In this document: one piece after another, positions 24,571 to 36,439 of the stretch
How positions within the stretch are numbered: position 1 is the stretch's first letter
How the letters are laid out: each line of letters starts with the position of its first letter
Origin: Epiperipatus broadwayi
Lineage: Eukaryota; Onychophora; Udeonychophora; Euonychophora; Peripatidae
Length of the DNA: 64,000 nucleotides
Assembly (NCBI GenBank): GCA_028023455.1
Contig: JAQFVV010006730.1
Coordinates: forward strand, 248,001-312,000
Direction of reading: 5' to 3'
Notes under the pieces: generated by a model
The model's input: the letters and a program-made list of their open reading frames with translations, nothing else
Told to the model about the DNA's origin: nothing
Databases searched by the model: none
Position numbers and translations under genes: made by a program

Positions 24571-25189
24571 TTCAGATCAACTCATATGTGGAAACATACA
24601 TCTGTGGCAGACCAAACAATAATATTTATGATAGATTAACTAACTTAAAATTAACTGGAACTTTGAATTAGATGTAAAATATAAATTGTTAAAGAACTTG
24701 CATTCTTTAATTTATATTGCCCTATTATTGGATACATATCAAGATGCACAATGGACTGTAAATAAACTATTTGTGAATTAAGTGAAACTCTGAATTAAAT
24801 ACAATGCTATTAGTTATCTTCATTATTATGTCTGTAAATGATATATTCATACATGAATAATTTAAAACACATTGCATGTGACTACTACCTAAAATAATAC
24901 AAATCACAATTAAGTGGAACTCTGAATTAAGTGCTATTAGTTGTCTTCATTATTCACTCTGTTGTCTTAATATATCACACTCCTGTCTGTGAACTAATTA
25001 AATGCTTAAAGATGTAAACTGTTGAAGAACTTTTGAGAGAAGGACTTTATTATACTCTCAACAGATTACATTCTCTAAGCCATCTAAAATGTTATTGGAA
25101 GTAGGCCTAAGAGATACAGGGACTGTCAATGAAATATTTTGCTTGATGGACATTTATTTAAACCTGTTATTAAATAAAATTATTGTTAC
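24571..25189. other. AT-rich DNA with a short direct repeat
   Basis: AATTAAGTG.AACTCTGAATTAA followed by TGCTATTAGTT.TCTTCATTATT occurs at about 24776-24830 and again at about 24908-24955. No coding signal. Confidence 0.55.
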
Positions 25190-25465
25190 TTAAAATTAAT
25201 TTTAGTTATCCAGTTGTTCAATTCTATTTTGTTTTTATTGCATCACTCATCATTCAGTGCACTTGTTCATGAGAATCTCATGTCTCCTGAGCTACATCTG
25301 GCATAACTAGACCCAGGTAAGTCAGCTTGTAGTGAGATGGAACTCTAGTGGCACCATTTGGAAAACCAAACATAGAAATGTCTAGATGCTTCCAGCCTCT
25401 ATGGTGCTACATCCTCTGATGAGCAGGAAATATTGTTGTGGGGGGGGTAACATCTGCATTGGAGA

Positions 25466-27213
25466 ATGCCAATTGATAGTTCCTTCCTGCAACATGCTCA
25501 TCAGGAAAATGTTACAACCAAGGTAAACTCGTTACAATATATAGATTTGAATATTACATATGTTTTGGATAAAATACAGACATCAAACTTACTTTATTAT
25601 ATATATATAAAGCAAAATGGTCTATATATATATATATATATATTTATATACATCAAACTTACTTTATTATATATATATAAAGCAAAATGGTCTAAAAGTA
25701 ATTTACCTGTTGATGAAAGAAAAGCTTTGTTTAATTTTAAAAAAGATAAACCAATTATTATTCTTTCAGCAAATAAGGGTAATACTACAGTAATTTTGAA
25801 TACTAGTGATTATTACATAAAAAAATACATAATTTATTAAATGATAACATTTATAAAAACTTTATAGAGATGCTATAACATATCTTGAAAAGAAAACAAA
25901 GCATTAATTTATTCTACAGATTTAGATTTAAAAACTAAGATCTTTCTTACACCTAGAGAAAAATCTTCTTTTTAATCAAAGTTATACAGGTTGTCAAAAA
26001 TCCACAAACCAGATATTCCATTGAGACCAATTGTAAATACAGTTGGTTCACCAATACAGACAGTAACTCATTTTCTATCTTCTTTTCTACAGTCACATTT
26101 AACAGAAATTTCATCTTATGTTAAGAATGCAAATCATTTTCTTGAGCTTATCCAAGATATTAAATTAAGTAAAAATAATATTTTGGTAAGTTTTGATATT
26201 GTTCATTTTTTATTAGTGTAAGGAAGGTATTGAAGTTTTGAAAAATATTCCAATTGCTTGATTTTGTTGTGAGTTTAATTGAACACTGCTTACTAAATAC
26301 ATTTTTATTTTTGATGATCAGATGTATAAACAAACATCAAGATTAGTTATGGGTTCACCAATTTCTCCAGCATTGACTTCTATTTTATGAAAAACTGGGA
26401 AAAGAAAATTTTGATATCAGCAATTAAAAAACCATCTGTATGGCTGAGATATATTGATGATACCTTTGCTATTTGGCCTCATGGTAAGCATGCTCTTGAT
26501 GAATTATTAATTTTCTTAAATTCCTTTCACAACAACATCCAATTTACTATGGAAGTAGAAAATAATAACCAACTTCCATTCTTAGATGATTTAATTGAAA
26601 GAAACAAGGATGGTATATATAGAAAGGAAACCCACACACTGGGATATATCTACATTTTTCTTCTCGTCATTATCCAGCACAATTATTTTCAATGACAAAG
26701 TCATTGTTAGATAGATTTTCATAAATATATCTATGCTACTAAAAAATGCTTTTTCATAATGGTCTTGATCACAGGATTATTAACAGGGCTTTTTTATATA
26801 ATAAAAAAAAGATTTTGATACTTCAAAAATTATACTGCTCTGGTATTGTTTTTAAAAAAAATCCACATAATTTATATTACATTAAAAAAATAATGAAGTA
26901 TTTCCATGCCCTAAGAGTAAAGTTACTTTGGAGTGTCATGGTGTATATAAAATTCTATGTAGAGTTTGTTTACATTCATACATTGGACAATACCAATTAC
27001 AGAATAAACATAAAAAAGAATAAATACATTTTGGCAGTTAGAAAAAAATCTAATTTATCAGCCATTTATTCACACATTAAATTAACTAACCATGACATCA
27101 ATTTTAATAAAACACATATTCTGGCAAATATTGAACAATATGACCAGAGATTGCGAAGGGAAGCAATAGAGATTTTTAAAAGACCTAAGAATATAAATGA
27201 AAAGTGTAAATAA
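25466..27213 (+). pseudogene. Penelope-like reverse transcriptase with C-terminal GIY-YIG nuclease (broken)
   Basis: The remnant reads in four open blocks. 25466-25840 begins MPIDSSFLQ and holds the PLE N-terminal block DERKALFNFKKDKPIIIL..NKGNT. 25991-26221 holds SKIHKPDIPLRPIVN, SYVKNANHF and VSFDIVHF (catalytic motif A Asp). Between blocks, VMGSPISPALTS (motif B) is readable at about 26345-26380. 26387-26695 holds RYIDDTFAIW, an intact motif C, and NNNQLPFLDDLIE. 26746-27213 is the thumb and nuclease, with QTNYRIN-type and HIKLTNHDINF..ILA..RLRREAIEI features. Frame breaks near 25840, 26220-26387 and 26700-26745 inactivate it. Family role: reverse transcription and target nicking for PLE movement. 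Confidence 0.88.
25581..25694 (+). repeat. 70-bp tandem duplication inside PLE P3
   Basis: CATCAAACTTACTTTATTAT and its continuation to AAAATGGTCT occur at 25581 and again at 25651, joined by a TA microsatellite. The period of 70 is not a multiple of three, so the second copy is read in a different frame from the first, yet the frame stays open into the reverse transcriptase N-terminal block. Confidence 0.9.
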
Positions 27214-27365
27214 AAGAAAATTAATAATATTTGGAAAAAGTTATTGGAAGATAAACTATTTTTTAAAACTTCTCAACCAATAGAATTTGAGAATGAGGAG
27301 AAAAATAACAGAAAAAATAACAATTTTAAATCTCACACACACATTCTTATGATTTGAAAAAGAAG

Positions 27366-27406
27366 AAACTCTGAGGAAAGTACTTGTTATTGCACTGAAA
27401 TGTTAG
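27366..27406 (+). ncRNA. hammerhead-like motif in the PLE P3 3' region
   Basis: CTGAGGA (27371-27377) matches the hammerhead core CTGANGA. A short stem II follows (AGT 27379-27381 with ACT 27394-27396), directly adjoining GAAA (27397-27400) and then TGTT. Stem I is only about 2 bp (CT with AG), and the short stem III is imperfect. Hammerhead ribozymes are known in PLE terminal repeats. The match suggests a decayed copy rather than an active ribozyme. The same order is seen in the SINE tail at 48902-48941. Confidence 0.5.
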
Positions 27407-27420
27407 CTATTTAGCTATTA

Positions 27421-28430
27421 TATTTTTACTACATGGAAGCTCCCAGAAATAACAATATGAATTTATCATTTATCTATGAAAATATTGTAATCTTCCCATA
27501 CTTACAGTATGTCACAACAAAAACATATAAAGAATCTAAATGGACTGTTCTCCAATGAACAACAATGAATAGAACCTAGCAGAGCCTAAAAATAAATTAT
27601 AAATGCTATGGTTGAGACTCTATTTTACAATAATAATTGACATGAGATATTTTAAAGGAGAGGTTAAAAAGTACAGGTTTTAACATTAGAAAGTACATGA
27701 AATAAACTGCTAATGAAATTGCTATTAAAGAAGATTTCCAAATATTGTCATGTTACAAATCATTAAGAACATCCCTATAACAAACAATGACTAACATAAT
27801 ATATTCATATCTAAATAATTATTACCACTATTTAAATAACTATGTATTCTATTGTACTACTAATAAACCACAATATTATAAATTTAAAATACACATTAAA
27901 TTATTCTACTTTAATATTAAAGTATCTCATTAAAATCCCAGGGATAATGATTATTCTTTTAATAACAGCACTAATGGTTAATGGTTAGATAGTTGAATGC
28001 CAAGAGGGATTTTATTAAAATTCAACTATCTAAATAACAATAATAATTTTATAATTTACAAATGTTAACTAAAACAACTATTGCACAATACATCTGGCTT
28101 ACAATAACTAAACAAATAATAATAATTGAATTATTAAGTTAACATTAAGGTACTAAATTATGAAAATATTTTTTATTAATTGATCTTATACTAATACAAA
28201 CAATAACTATCAGGTAGAAGAACCATTCACTTCTAATCACATCACTTATTTTTAATTAAGAACATAATCTTTTATAAATTAATCTTTGAACTACTAATTA
28301 GTTTAGTAATAACCCACTCTATTTATCTTTCAAAAAAATATTACAATTGTCTTACTGAGTGTTATTTGGTTAAAATAATGCAATAATCAATACGTAATCA
28401 TTTCCCCAACTTCTATACACTTTTATAATC
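27421..28430. other. AT-rich intergenic DNA, nothing recognised
   Basis: A small inverted pair near 27986-28030 (GATAGTTGAATGCC with TTCAACTATC) is the only structure noticed. Confidence 0.45.
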
Positions 28431-28872
28431 TTAGAGGTGTTATGATATTCATTAGATTAAAAATACTAGGACTAGCCCAGCACGTTATCTAATGTATAAC
28501 TATTGAGAAGAAAATCTGAAATTTTCATTGACATCTATATGTCTAAAAATCTAGCTATCTAACTCAAATAGCCATATGGGACTGAACTAAGTTCAAATAC
28601 ACCATATATTAATAGCTCTAGCAATATAAAATCGACAAAGCCTTAGTAGCAAAAAATAAATTGATAAAAAAGTCAAGTCAGATGTCACATGACCTAATTT
28701 TAATAAAGCTCATGTTACAAATCTGAACTTAGTTCAGTCCCATATGGCTATTTGAGTTAGATAGCTGGATTTTTTAGACACATAGATGTCTGAAAATTTC
28801 AGATTTTCTTCTTAATAGTTATACATTAGATAAAATGCTGGGCTAGTCCTAGTATTTTTAATCTAATGAATA

Positions 28873-28880
28873 TCCTAACA
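28873..28880 (+). repeat. 8-bp hAT target duplication, left
   Basis: TCCTAACA directly before the CAGTGGTGCC terminus; exact repeat at 29748-29755. Confidence 0.9.
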
Positions 28881-29747
28881 CAGTGGTGCCCAACCTTTAA
28901 CTTGACGCGAGCCAGTTGAGAATTTAAAAAAATTTGGGGAGCCACAATTATATATTACATTTTTCATATTACATTTATAAACATGGTACTTGGGTACTAA
29001 ACCTGCAATGTAGGGAGATAGGTGGGGGGGGTGGCCTATTCACATTGGTATCAATCCGCCGTTTCTAATGTGGCCAAAATAACGTGTACACGGATCTTTC
29101 TCGATGAAAACATCAATATATACAGCAAAATATATATGTATACATGAATCTATCTCGATAAAAACAACTATTTACAGCACTAAACATCAATATATATATA
29201 TAGCAAAATATATACGTGTACACGGATAAAAACAACTGTTTACAGCACTAAACATTGATATATAATGCAAAATATATACGTGTACATGGATCTATCTCGA
29301 TAAAAACTATTTCCAGCACTAAACATAATATATATACAGCACCAAACCAAACGTCTACAAGGATCTTTCTCGATAAAAACAACAATATATACAAGAGCAC
29401 TAAACACAATATATATATATAGCACCAAACCAAACGTGTACAGCAAAAAAAAAAAATGGTGTAATATGTTAAAAAGAAAAAAAAATGTAAATACATTTTA
29501 TTTATTAAAAATTTGGTAACATACATATAAATTACAATTACAGGAAAAATATATTTTATTTAATGTGAAACCTGACACTGCATATCGTTATTGTTTGTAT
29601 TGTAAAAATGTTTATTTTTTAGTGTGTGCATGTGCCATCAAGGAACATAAAATATTTTATCAATTTTTTTGAAGAGTGCAATTCGATCCACATTAAACAG
29701 TTACGCGAGCCACATGTGACTCGCGAGCTACGGGTTGGGCATCCCTG
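28881..29747. mobile_element. non-autonomous hAT element
   Basis: The left end CAGTGGTGCCCAACC and the right end, in reverse complement CAGGGATGCCCAACC, are imperfect terminal inverted repeats of the hAT type, with subterminal GACGCGAGCC / GCTCGCGAGTC and GAGCCAC motifs. The element is 867 bp with perfect 8-bp target duplications, the hAT hallmark. It encodes no transposase. Its body contains a minisatellite (29088-29445). Insertion into the family E foldback dates it after that element. Confidence 0.9.
29088..29445 (+). repeat. minisatellite inside the hAT element
   Basis: About five units of 55-85 bp, each starting near ACA.GGATCT.TCTCGAT.AAAA and continuing through ACAGCACTAAACA and an AT-rich stretch to ACGTGTACA. 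Starts are near 29087, 29142, 29220, 29284 and 29357. Confidence 0.8.
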
Positions 29748-29755
29748 TCCTAACA
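29748..29755 (+). repeat. 8-bp hAT target duplication, right
   Basis: TCCTAACA directly after the terminal GGGCATCCCTG. Confidence 0.9.
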
Positions 29756-29793
29756 CCTCACTGACGATGCTAGATACAGAAACCGGTCTGGGG
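29756..29793 (+). ncRNA. hammerhead-ribozyme-like motif with palindromic stem III
   Basis: The order is CCTCA (stem I, 29756-29760), CTGACGA core (29761-29767), TGCTAGATACA (weak stem II, only TG/CA pairing), GAAA (29779-29782), the palindrome ACCGGT (29782-29787) serving as stem III, GTC as cleavage triplet (29786-29788) and TGGGG (29789-29793), which pairs with CCTCA. All core positions of a type I hammerhead are present; stem II appears eroded. A stem III that is a bare palindrome would work best between two molecules or tandem copies. Activity is untested. Confidence 0.6.
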
Positions 29794-30204
29794 TTGAGGG
29801 TATTCTTAAGGCTTGTTAAGAGTTTGTTTTGCGAACTGATATATAACATTTGTAACACGAGCTTTATTAAAATTAGGTCATGTAATATCTGACTTGATTT
29901 TTTTTCTTATCAATAACCAGAATAATATTTTCCTCCAAAGCATATGTGACCCTACAGTAATACATCATTAATGATCTGAACATATAAAACGATACTTTCA
30001 AATAGAATTTCATATATCTTTTAAAGTCATAAATTTTAAATAATCAATAGAGTAAATTTGAAAATATTCTTTTAAGGGTATTAAACAAATGTAATAGGTG
30101 TTTGATTTATCTGGTTTAATTACTCTCCATTGATGGTATTTAAGAGTTAATAAATTTTTTTACTCCTAATTAATCTTCAATATTATATCATTCAAATCCT
30201 TTAC

Positions 30205-30217
30205 TATAAACCTTATG
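30205..30217 (+). repeat. 13-bp target site duplication, left copy
   Basis: TATAAACCTTATG, repeated exactly at 30396-30408. Confidence 0.85.
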
Positions 30218-30395
30218 TAATTTAATACACTGTACAGGTTTACATACACCTGCACATATAATGTAATATATAAGGGATTCGAACTCAGACTTTCACACGA
30301 TCCTCAACTCTCCATGTGTGTGATCAAGTGGGTTAGCAATATGAGATGGCATGGAGAGTTGAGGGCCGTGTCAAAGTCAGTTCAAATCCCTTATA
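30218..30395. mobile_element. short foldback of family B' with 13-bp TSD
   Basis: The left arm runs from TAATTTAATACACTGTACAG through GGGATTCGAACTCAGAC to CTCAACTCTCCATG. The right arm starts TGTGTGATCAAGTGGGTTAGC and returns through CATGGAGAGTTGAGG to AGTTCAAATCCCTTA. Sequences match both ends of 19145-20327, so this is a short internal-deletion form or a SINE-like unit of that family. The right arm carries an A-box-like segment and the left arm an inverted B box. Confidence 0.85.
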
Positions 30396-30408
30396 TATAA
30401 ACCTTATG
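30396..30408 (+). repeat. 13-bp target site duplication, right copy
   Basis: Exact repeat of 30205-30217, partly overlapping the CTTATATA end of the element. Confidence 0.85.
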
Positions 30409-32737
30409 ATAAAATATTAAATAAATATAATTTATTTACAATTTATGTGCTTTAATTTGATATGATGTTATGACTTTTGAATTCAATAAAAGAAAGGCAA
30501 CACTATATCATTTAATTTAAATCAAAAACACACATTTATTGATAATATTTAAATATTTTATAAAAGCATTCACATTACAATTAAATATTAAATACTTTTA
30601 TAAATAAGATTATGATTGTAACATATATTTGACTTTTATACATGAAACTAAAATTTATATAAATAAATAATCTCTTTTGTTCTTTTCTTCTTACATAAAT
30701 TACTTTTAAAATAGTTATTTTAAATCATACTGAACTATTTATTCTTATGGGAGCGTTTCACTTCTATTCTTCCCAATATGTTACACCTTATGTAATAATT
30801 ACAGCCAAATGATATATAGTTTACTATTTCTATTTTTTTATTAAAATAATAATGCTATATAACTTTAAAATAAATTATATTAATAGCTGTCACTTATCAA
30901 AACTATTCTTCAATCTTTATATTGTCTCTGCAATATAACACACTATAAATAAATACAGGAATCAATATTTTTTTTTTTACCTTAAAGATTTTACTTTTAC
31001 TAATGCAGCCTATCATATATACTTCTTTCACACTATTTATCTCTATCACCCCAGAAAATAATATATAATAATAATATCTCATTTTATTCATAAGATCTTT
31101 ATTTTTATTTACTTTGTATATGCCTATTCATCGTTATTAAAATTATCCATACTAATGGTAGGAAGAACAGCTATAAACTCTTATTCATATTGCTGACATG
31201 CAATGCCTAAAATAATATCGTTCTATACTCAAGATATTATTGTCAATAAAAAACTAATTAACCTAATGTGCGGAAGAAAGTGAGGTAACTAACATTCATT
31301 CTTAATGGTTGTAATTTATGGCAATCATTATTCTTCCAATGAGTTTACCTTGAAGATCCAGGCTTCTATCCTAAGCACTTACAGAATAGGATGGTTACCT
31401 GTACTAAAACATTCTCAACACATTCCTAACCATATGTTGGCAACCTTGAGTTTTAACCAAATACACAGCATCTTAGTTCTTCAGGATTTTTACAAGAATA
31501 TCCTGGCATTATAACTTATTCATTACCCATTTAGAAACAAATTCTCAAACTAAGTAAATAAAATTTTATTTCCTTGACTTTTATAAAAGACTTTGTCTAT
31601 AAAATAAATCATTTTACAAAACAAATATCAAACACTGATGGCAAATGTCACATTACCTTTTATAATTCTTAACAATACTTTGAGATCATTCAAATATGTC
31701 ATAAAGTATTACATGCATTCTTCACGCACATCAATGATAATATCACATATATCTTAAGTCTTCACATAATATTTCAATTATATAATTCTTCCTGATTCAC
31801 AATTATTCATTATTCACTATCAAACCATATCTTAGTAAACTATATTAATTTTATAACTCATACTGTCCTATTTACCATTTAAATTTATCCTTTTGCATAT
31901 TTAAATATATATCACTCAATAAAGTTACCAATCATTTTTATTTGGTACTTTTTGAATCCATCCATAAGATACTCACATACCAAATATATAAAATAATAAT
32001 CATATTACATAAGTATAATTATATAATCCTTAAGTCTAATATTATGCTATAAAATAAAAGTACTATGTAAAAATCAATAAATACTTATTACCTTACATTA
32101 TTATCACTATTGTGATAACAATAAATAACTCTGTTAAAAACAATAAAAAAATTTATATTAAAATCTTTTCAATCAAACATTTTTTTTAAAATTCTGCTCT
32201 TCAATCTTGGTAGTTGTATCCATGATGATGTCTGGGAGTTTTTCACTTGATAAACTGTTTCCGGTTTTGTACCCAAACTTGCAATAATAATTATTCAAAA
32301 AGAAAAAATCCCAATATTAAAAAATAAATAAATACAAGTATAAATGTTTTTCTTTCATTCTTCTTAGCACTTTTTATCATATTTTAGGATCCTTAGCTTG
32401 AATTGAAGTGCACTTTTGATTTATATTTTCTTTCTTATTTTTTTATTCATAGATATAATTAGATTAAAATATTTCTTGACACTATCTAATACCATTATCC
32501 AATCCTAGTGATTCCATCCTAGGCAATTATAAATCAACTTGTAGATTCTGTAAATAATTACTAAGGTTTTCCAGTTTATTATTTCTTCATTTTTATTCTA
32601 AGTCATTAGAATAAATATAAATCTTATTTATCTACAATATATTTTTACTATCTTATTTAGTACTCATCATCTTTGTATAAATTTTATTGTCCTAAATCAT
32701 CCTTCTTTCTTTTAAAGTTGTAATTAATAATTTGTTA
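30409..32737. other. AT-rich intergenic DNA, nothing recognised
   Basis: No paired repeat or credible frame. The open frame 31305-31514 (69 residues) has no recognisable motif. Confidence 0.5.
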
Positions 32738-32906
32738 AGTGCATATGTATTAAAGCTATAACCTTAAGACTATGCACCTAGATGTGACAGTAGGGACCTC
32801 TACAAATCTCTTGTCTTTTAAAGTAAATCTTTTAAGATTTGTAGAGGTCTCTACTGTCGCATCTAGGCGCATAGTATTAAGGTTATAGCATTAACATATA
32901 TTACCT
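32738..32906. mobile_element. short hairpin MITE
   Basis: GCTATAACCTTAAGACTATG ... GACCTCTACAAATCT (32753-32813) pairs almost perfectly with AGATTTGTAGAGGTC ... TATTAAGGTTATAGC (32837-32892). The loop is a few dozen bases. High arm identity suggests a fairly recent insertion. Target duplication is not resolved. Confidence 0.8.
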
Positions 32907-34974
32907 TCATTCTTTTGTAGAAAAGGTGAAAATAATCTTTTGACTTCTTTAAAGTCTTTTCTGAGTGGTTTTATTTTATCTTTTTACTTTTATGTCATAA
33001 AAGTTGCTCATAATTTTTCTCACTTATATTTATCCTGAGTAATAAATAGTTCACATAATAGAATAAAATTATAATTTAACTATTTTTCATACATAATTAA
33101 TTCCTTTCTATATCTAAGATGAAGCTTTACAAAAGTCAAATCATTATATTTATGAGACAGATAAGCTAAATTTCTGTAGTACATTTTAAAATGTCTATCA
33201 TTTATGCTTTTTTATTTAATAAATAAGAATTATCTTGTAGAATATTTTTTTAAAAAAATTATTTCAAATGAATAAATGTAAAAATCAATTTTTACATTAA
33301 TCATTTTAACTTTGAGTTGAATTTGCTGACTAATTATTTTTATTTTTCTGTAGATAATAATTCTTCTTTCTCATTTAAGCAGCATACTATCATTTAATTA
33401 CAACTTGACAATTAAATAGAATTAGCTCTCCTGGTAAAGAATTAAGTTGTTTCTATTCCATGATTATTTTAAAACTTTTAAAATTGTTATTTGTTAGTTT
33501 CGACTTTGTTAAACAATTGATTTTATCGGAACCAAAGCAACATATAATATATGACTCCAAAATTTTCTTGAATTTTTTTTTAAATTTTTTCTTCCTTCTT
33601 AATAAAATATTTAAAAACTAAACATTAAAAATAACTATTTACATCAATCGCAATTTTTTATAATCTTTTAAAATATTATTTGGGTTAAATTTTATAATTA
33701 ATAAAATTATATGTAAATATTAAAATTTATCAATATCTAAAATAATATAGAGTAATAATAATTTATTATCCTCCTGCCGAAATATAATAAACACAATTTA
33801 TCAACCAGGAAGTGAAATTCATTTAATTACTTTTAAATAACATTCTGCAAATAAACAAGTACACACATCCTCTTAAAGAGTCACTGTTACGTAAATTAAA
33901 TATGCTTTGTTATAATGACTATTATAATTTCAGAAAGGCACTATAAATTTTAACAATTATACTTTAGGTAAATTTATTACTAAGTAATAATTTAATTACC
34001 AAAATAAATGGGAATTTAAAATATAAATGACTATTTTTAAAGGGGGCATCTTATTTAAATGAACAGAATCATATACTAATTTTATGTAAAATTAAACTTT
34101 TATAATATTACAACTTATATGTTTATTTACTTAATAAATTTATAATTTTTAATCATTATCTTAAAGATAATTTATATTTCAAAAAGGAGGAAAAACTACC
34201 AAAGTAAAAGGTTACAATATATATATTTAGATGATTCAATACTTTAGTCCCTATAGAAATGCTTATAAAATCAAATGTCTTTTCATAATCTACAAATCCA
34301 ATTTATAATGGCAATTTATATATCTTGGTCTTTTCTATAACTTCTCTCATTTATTCAGTATTTATCAATAACAAATTATTGAAAATTTGGTTTATAAATA
34401 TTCACTTCAAGAGATACATTAGTGATTATTACTAATCATCTATTAGGTTAGAGATTATCATACCATTTTTAGCTCAGCTAAAAATTATAAATCTATATGT
34501 TGAACATAAATATATAATTAGAATTAATTTAAATTCATTTCTCTTTTTCCATGTACAACAACTTTTTAGATATATGCAACTCAATCATACATTCTAAAAA
34601 TATGTTAATAAAGACATTTGAAAAAGATAACTGATCTTCAAAATACATCTCGTATTGAATCAGTAGTCTTTAATTAATCCAGGTGATAATATTTTACATA
34701 TGACTTTATTATTTGTTTAGTATTTATCATTTATCATCTCATCACAATTCATTTACAAGTGTCAAACATTCACTAAAATTAATATTTTAATATCATTCAC
34801 TTTATATAAATACATATATAACCTTTGTTAATCATTTAAATCTATCTATGAATGATATATAATCTCTAGTTTACTAACTGATTAGGTTATTTATATGAAT
34901 TGGATGATAGCAATATTGTGAATGCAAAAAAAAGTTGTAATTGAAATTATAATACACAAATGTATTGTGTGGGT
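32907..34974. other. AT-rich intergenic DNA, nothing recognised
   Basis: Dense A and T runs, no supported feature. Confidence 0.5.
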
Positions 34975-35130
34975 GTATTTATAACAATAAAAATAATAAA
35001 TATAATGGCAATTAACTATTATATACAGTCTTTCAATCTGAAGAAGTACTTTTGGTTAATTCCTTAACCTTTCTCAACTGCCATAATATTTATTATCATT
35101 ATTATTGTTATTACAATAGTTTTTAATTAA
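34975..35130. mobile_element. small foldback fragment related to family C
   Basis: AACAATAAAAATAATAAATATAATGGCA pairs in part with TGCCATAATATTTATTATCA downstream. The middle (GAAGAAGTACTTTTGGTTAA, about 35041) aligns with 18155-18215 of the family C foldback. Confidence 0.55.
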
Positions 35131-36439
35131 TGGACATTTTATTTGTATTATATATACACATTTTAACCTTATTCAGGCATTTTCAGCCACCATATAAACA
35201 CAAAACAATGGGAACCATGTTGAGATACCAAAGAACCATAACCATCTGTAACCTTACCTTCAGTCACTCAGTCCTCAACACCAACCAAATCAAGGCATAC
35301 TGAAAATCGAACTACAGCAATAGATTGGCATCATAATAATTATGGATTTTTATATCTCTGAGAATCAGTCCCCTTTTGGACAAAATATATTATAACACAA
35401 ATGTAAGCAATAAACATCTCAAGTTTTTATTTTATCTAAATCTCAGATTTTTATCTAATCCAAATTCCAGGTTTTTATTTTATCCACATCTCAGGGATTT
35501 ATTCTTACTTAATACAATAAATAATTAATTTAAGGTTCTTTTCTTATATATATTAATCTTCAAATAACTTATGGGTAAATCTTCTTGAACTATTTCCTAG
35601 TACCAAGCAAATAAAATATAATGCAGTAGGCAGAAAGGATACTTTTTATGTCACCCAGTGCATCATTAAGTATACTTGTAATAAAAAATAAAACAACACA
35701 ATATTTTATTTTAAATAATGCAGATATGAAGACAAATAAATAAATGAATTGAATAAATAATTTTAATGTGACTTTTTGAAATGTACTCTTAAGTTAATAG
35801 TAATATAACTTTATTAAATAAATTTTCTGGATAAATGGATGTGATGATGACAATGAAAACATAAATGTATTTGATGAATAAGAAAATATTTATTTATAAC
35901 ATAACATAAATTTATAATAGATTATAATAAATTAATACAATAAGCAGTAAATATAACAGTACAAACTATTGCTGACATAAGCATTTACATACCTAAGTGA
36001 AATATATACCTTGAGTAAATCTCTAAAAATAATGATAATTAAATTTATGTTGCATGTAAGAAGTCTCACATTTTATTTGAAAGACTAATGAACCAGTAAT
36101 TGCATACAGAATGGCAAACATATGCTTTTACATAGTCCACTAAATGATAATAATTAAAACTATAAAACTAACTGTATTTACAATCAGTTCATAAATATAA
36201 TTCTTACAATATTGCAAACATAGTTGGATACTAGATAAAAATAATTTACATAAATTTTATTTGTTTATGCATATAAGGGGCATAATATAAAAAAAAACTC
36301 AATACTATCAATGAATTAATATATCTGAAAATAACTTGAAGTAGAGCTAAACACTCTATACATGTACATGCCTTAAATATGCTTTTTAAAATATGCACTA
36401 ATACTTATAATATACTTTAAATGTGTATAAATGAAGTTA
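35131..36439. other. AT-rich intergenic DNA, nothing recognised
   Basis: No coding signal and no repeat partner within the window. Confidence 0.45.

Larger units (their letters stand above)
25190..27420 (+). mobile_element. Penelope-like element copy P3, most complete in the window
   Basis: This copy runs from a 5' leader shared with P5 (25190-25465), through reverse transcriptase and GIY-YIG coding remnants (25466-27213), to a hammerhead-like motif (27371-27404) in the 3' region. The order leader, reverse transcriptase, nuclease, 3' motif is that of endonuclease-positive PLEs. Exact ends and target duplication are not clear. The inactive state follows from the frameshifts described for the coding part. 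Confidence 0.8.
28431..29925. mobile_element. foldback element, family E, split by a hAT element
   Basis: With 28881-29755 removed, the left arm 28437-28590 (AGGTGTTATGATATTCATTA ... GCCATATGGGACTGAACT) pairs with 28724-28880 plus 29756. A third inverted piece pairs 28660-28715 (AAGTCAAGTCAGATGTCACA ... AATAAAGCTC) with about 29860-29925. The right part holds the hammerhead-like motif 29756-29793. This asymmetric repeat of arms recalls the inverted and partially repeated ends of PLE-type insertions, but no reverse transcriptase is present here. Confidence 0.75.

Noticed and set aside
29240-29892. Several open frames across the hAT element
   Set aside because: They follow the minisatellite and the terminal repeats and show no transposase motif.
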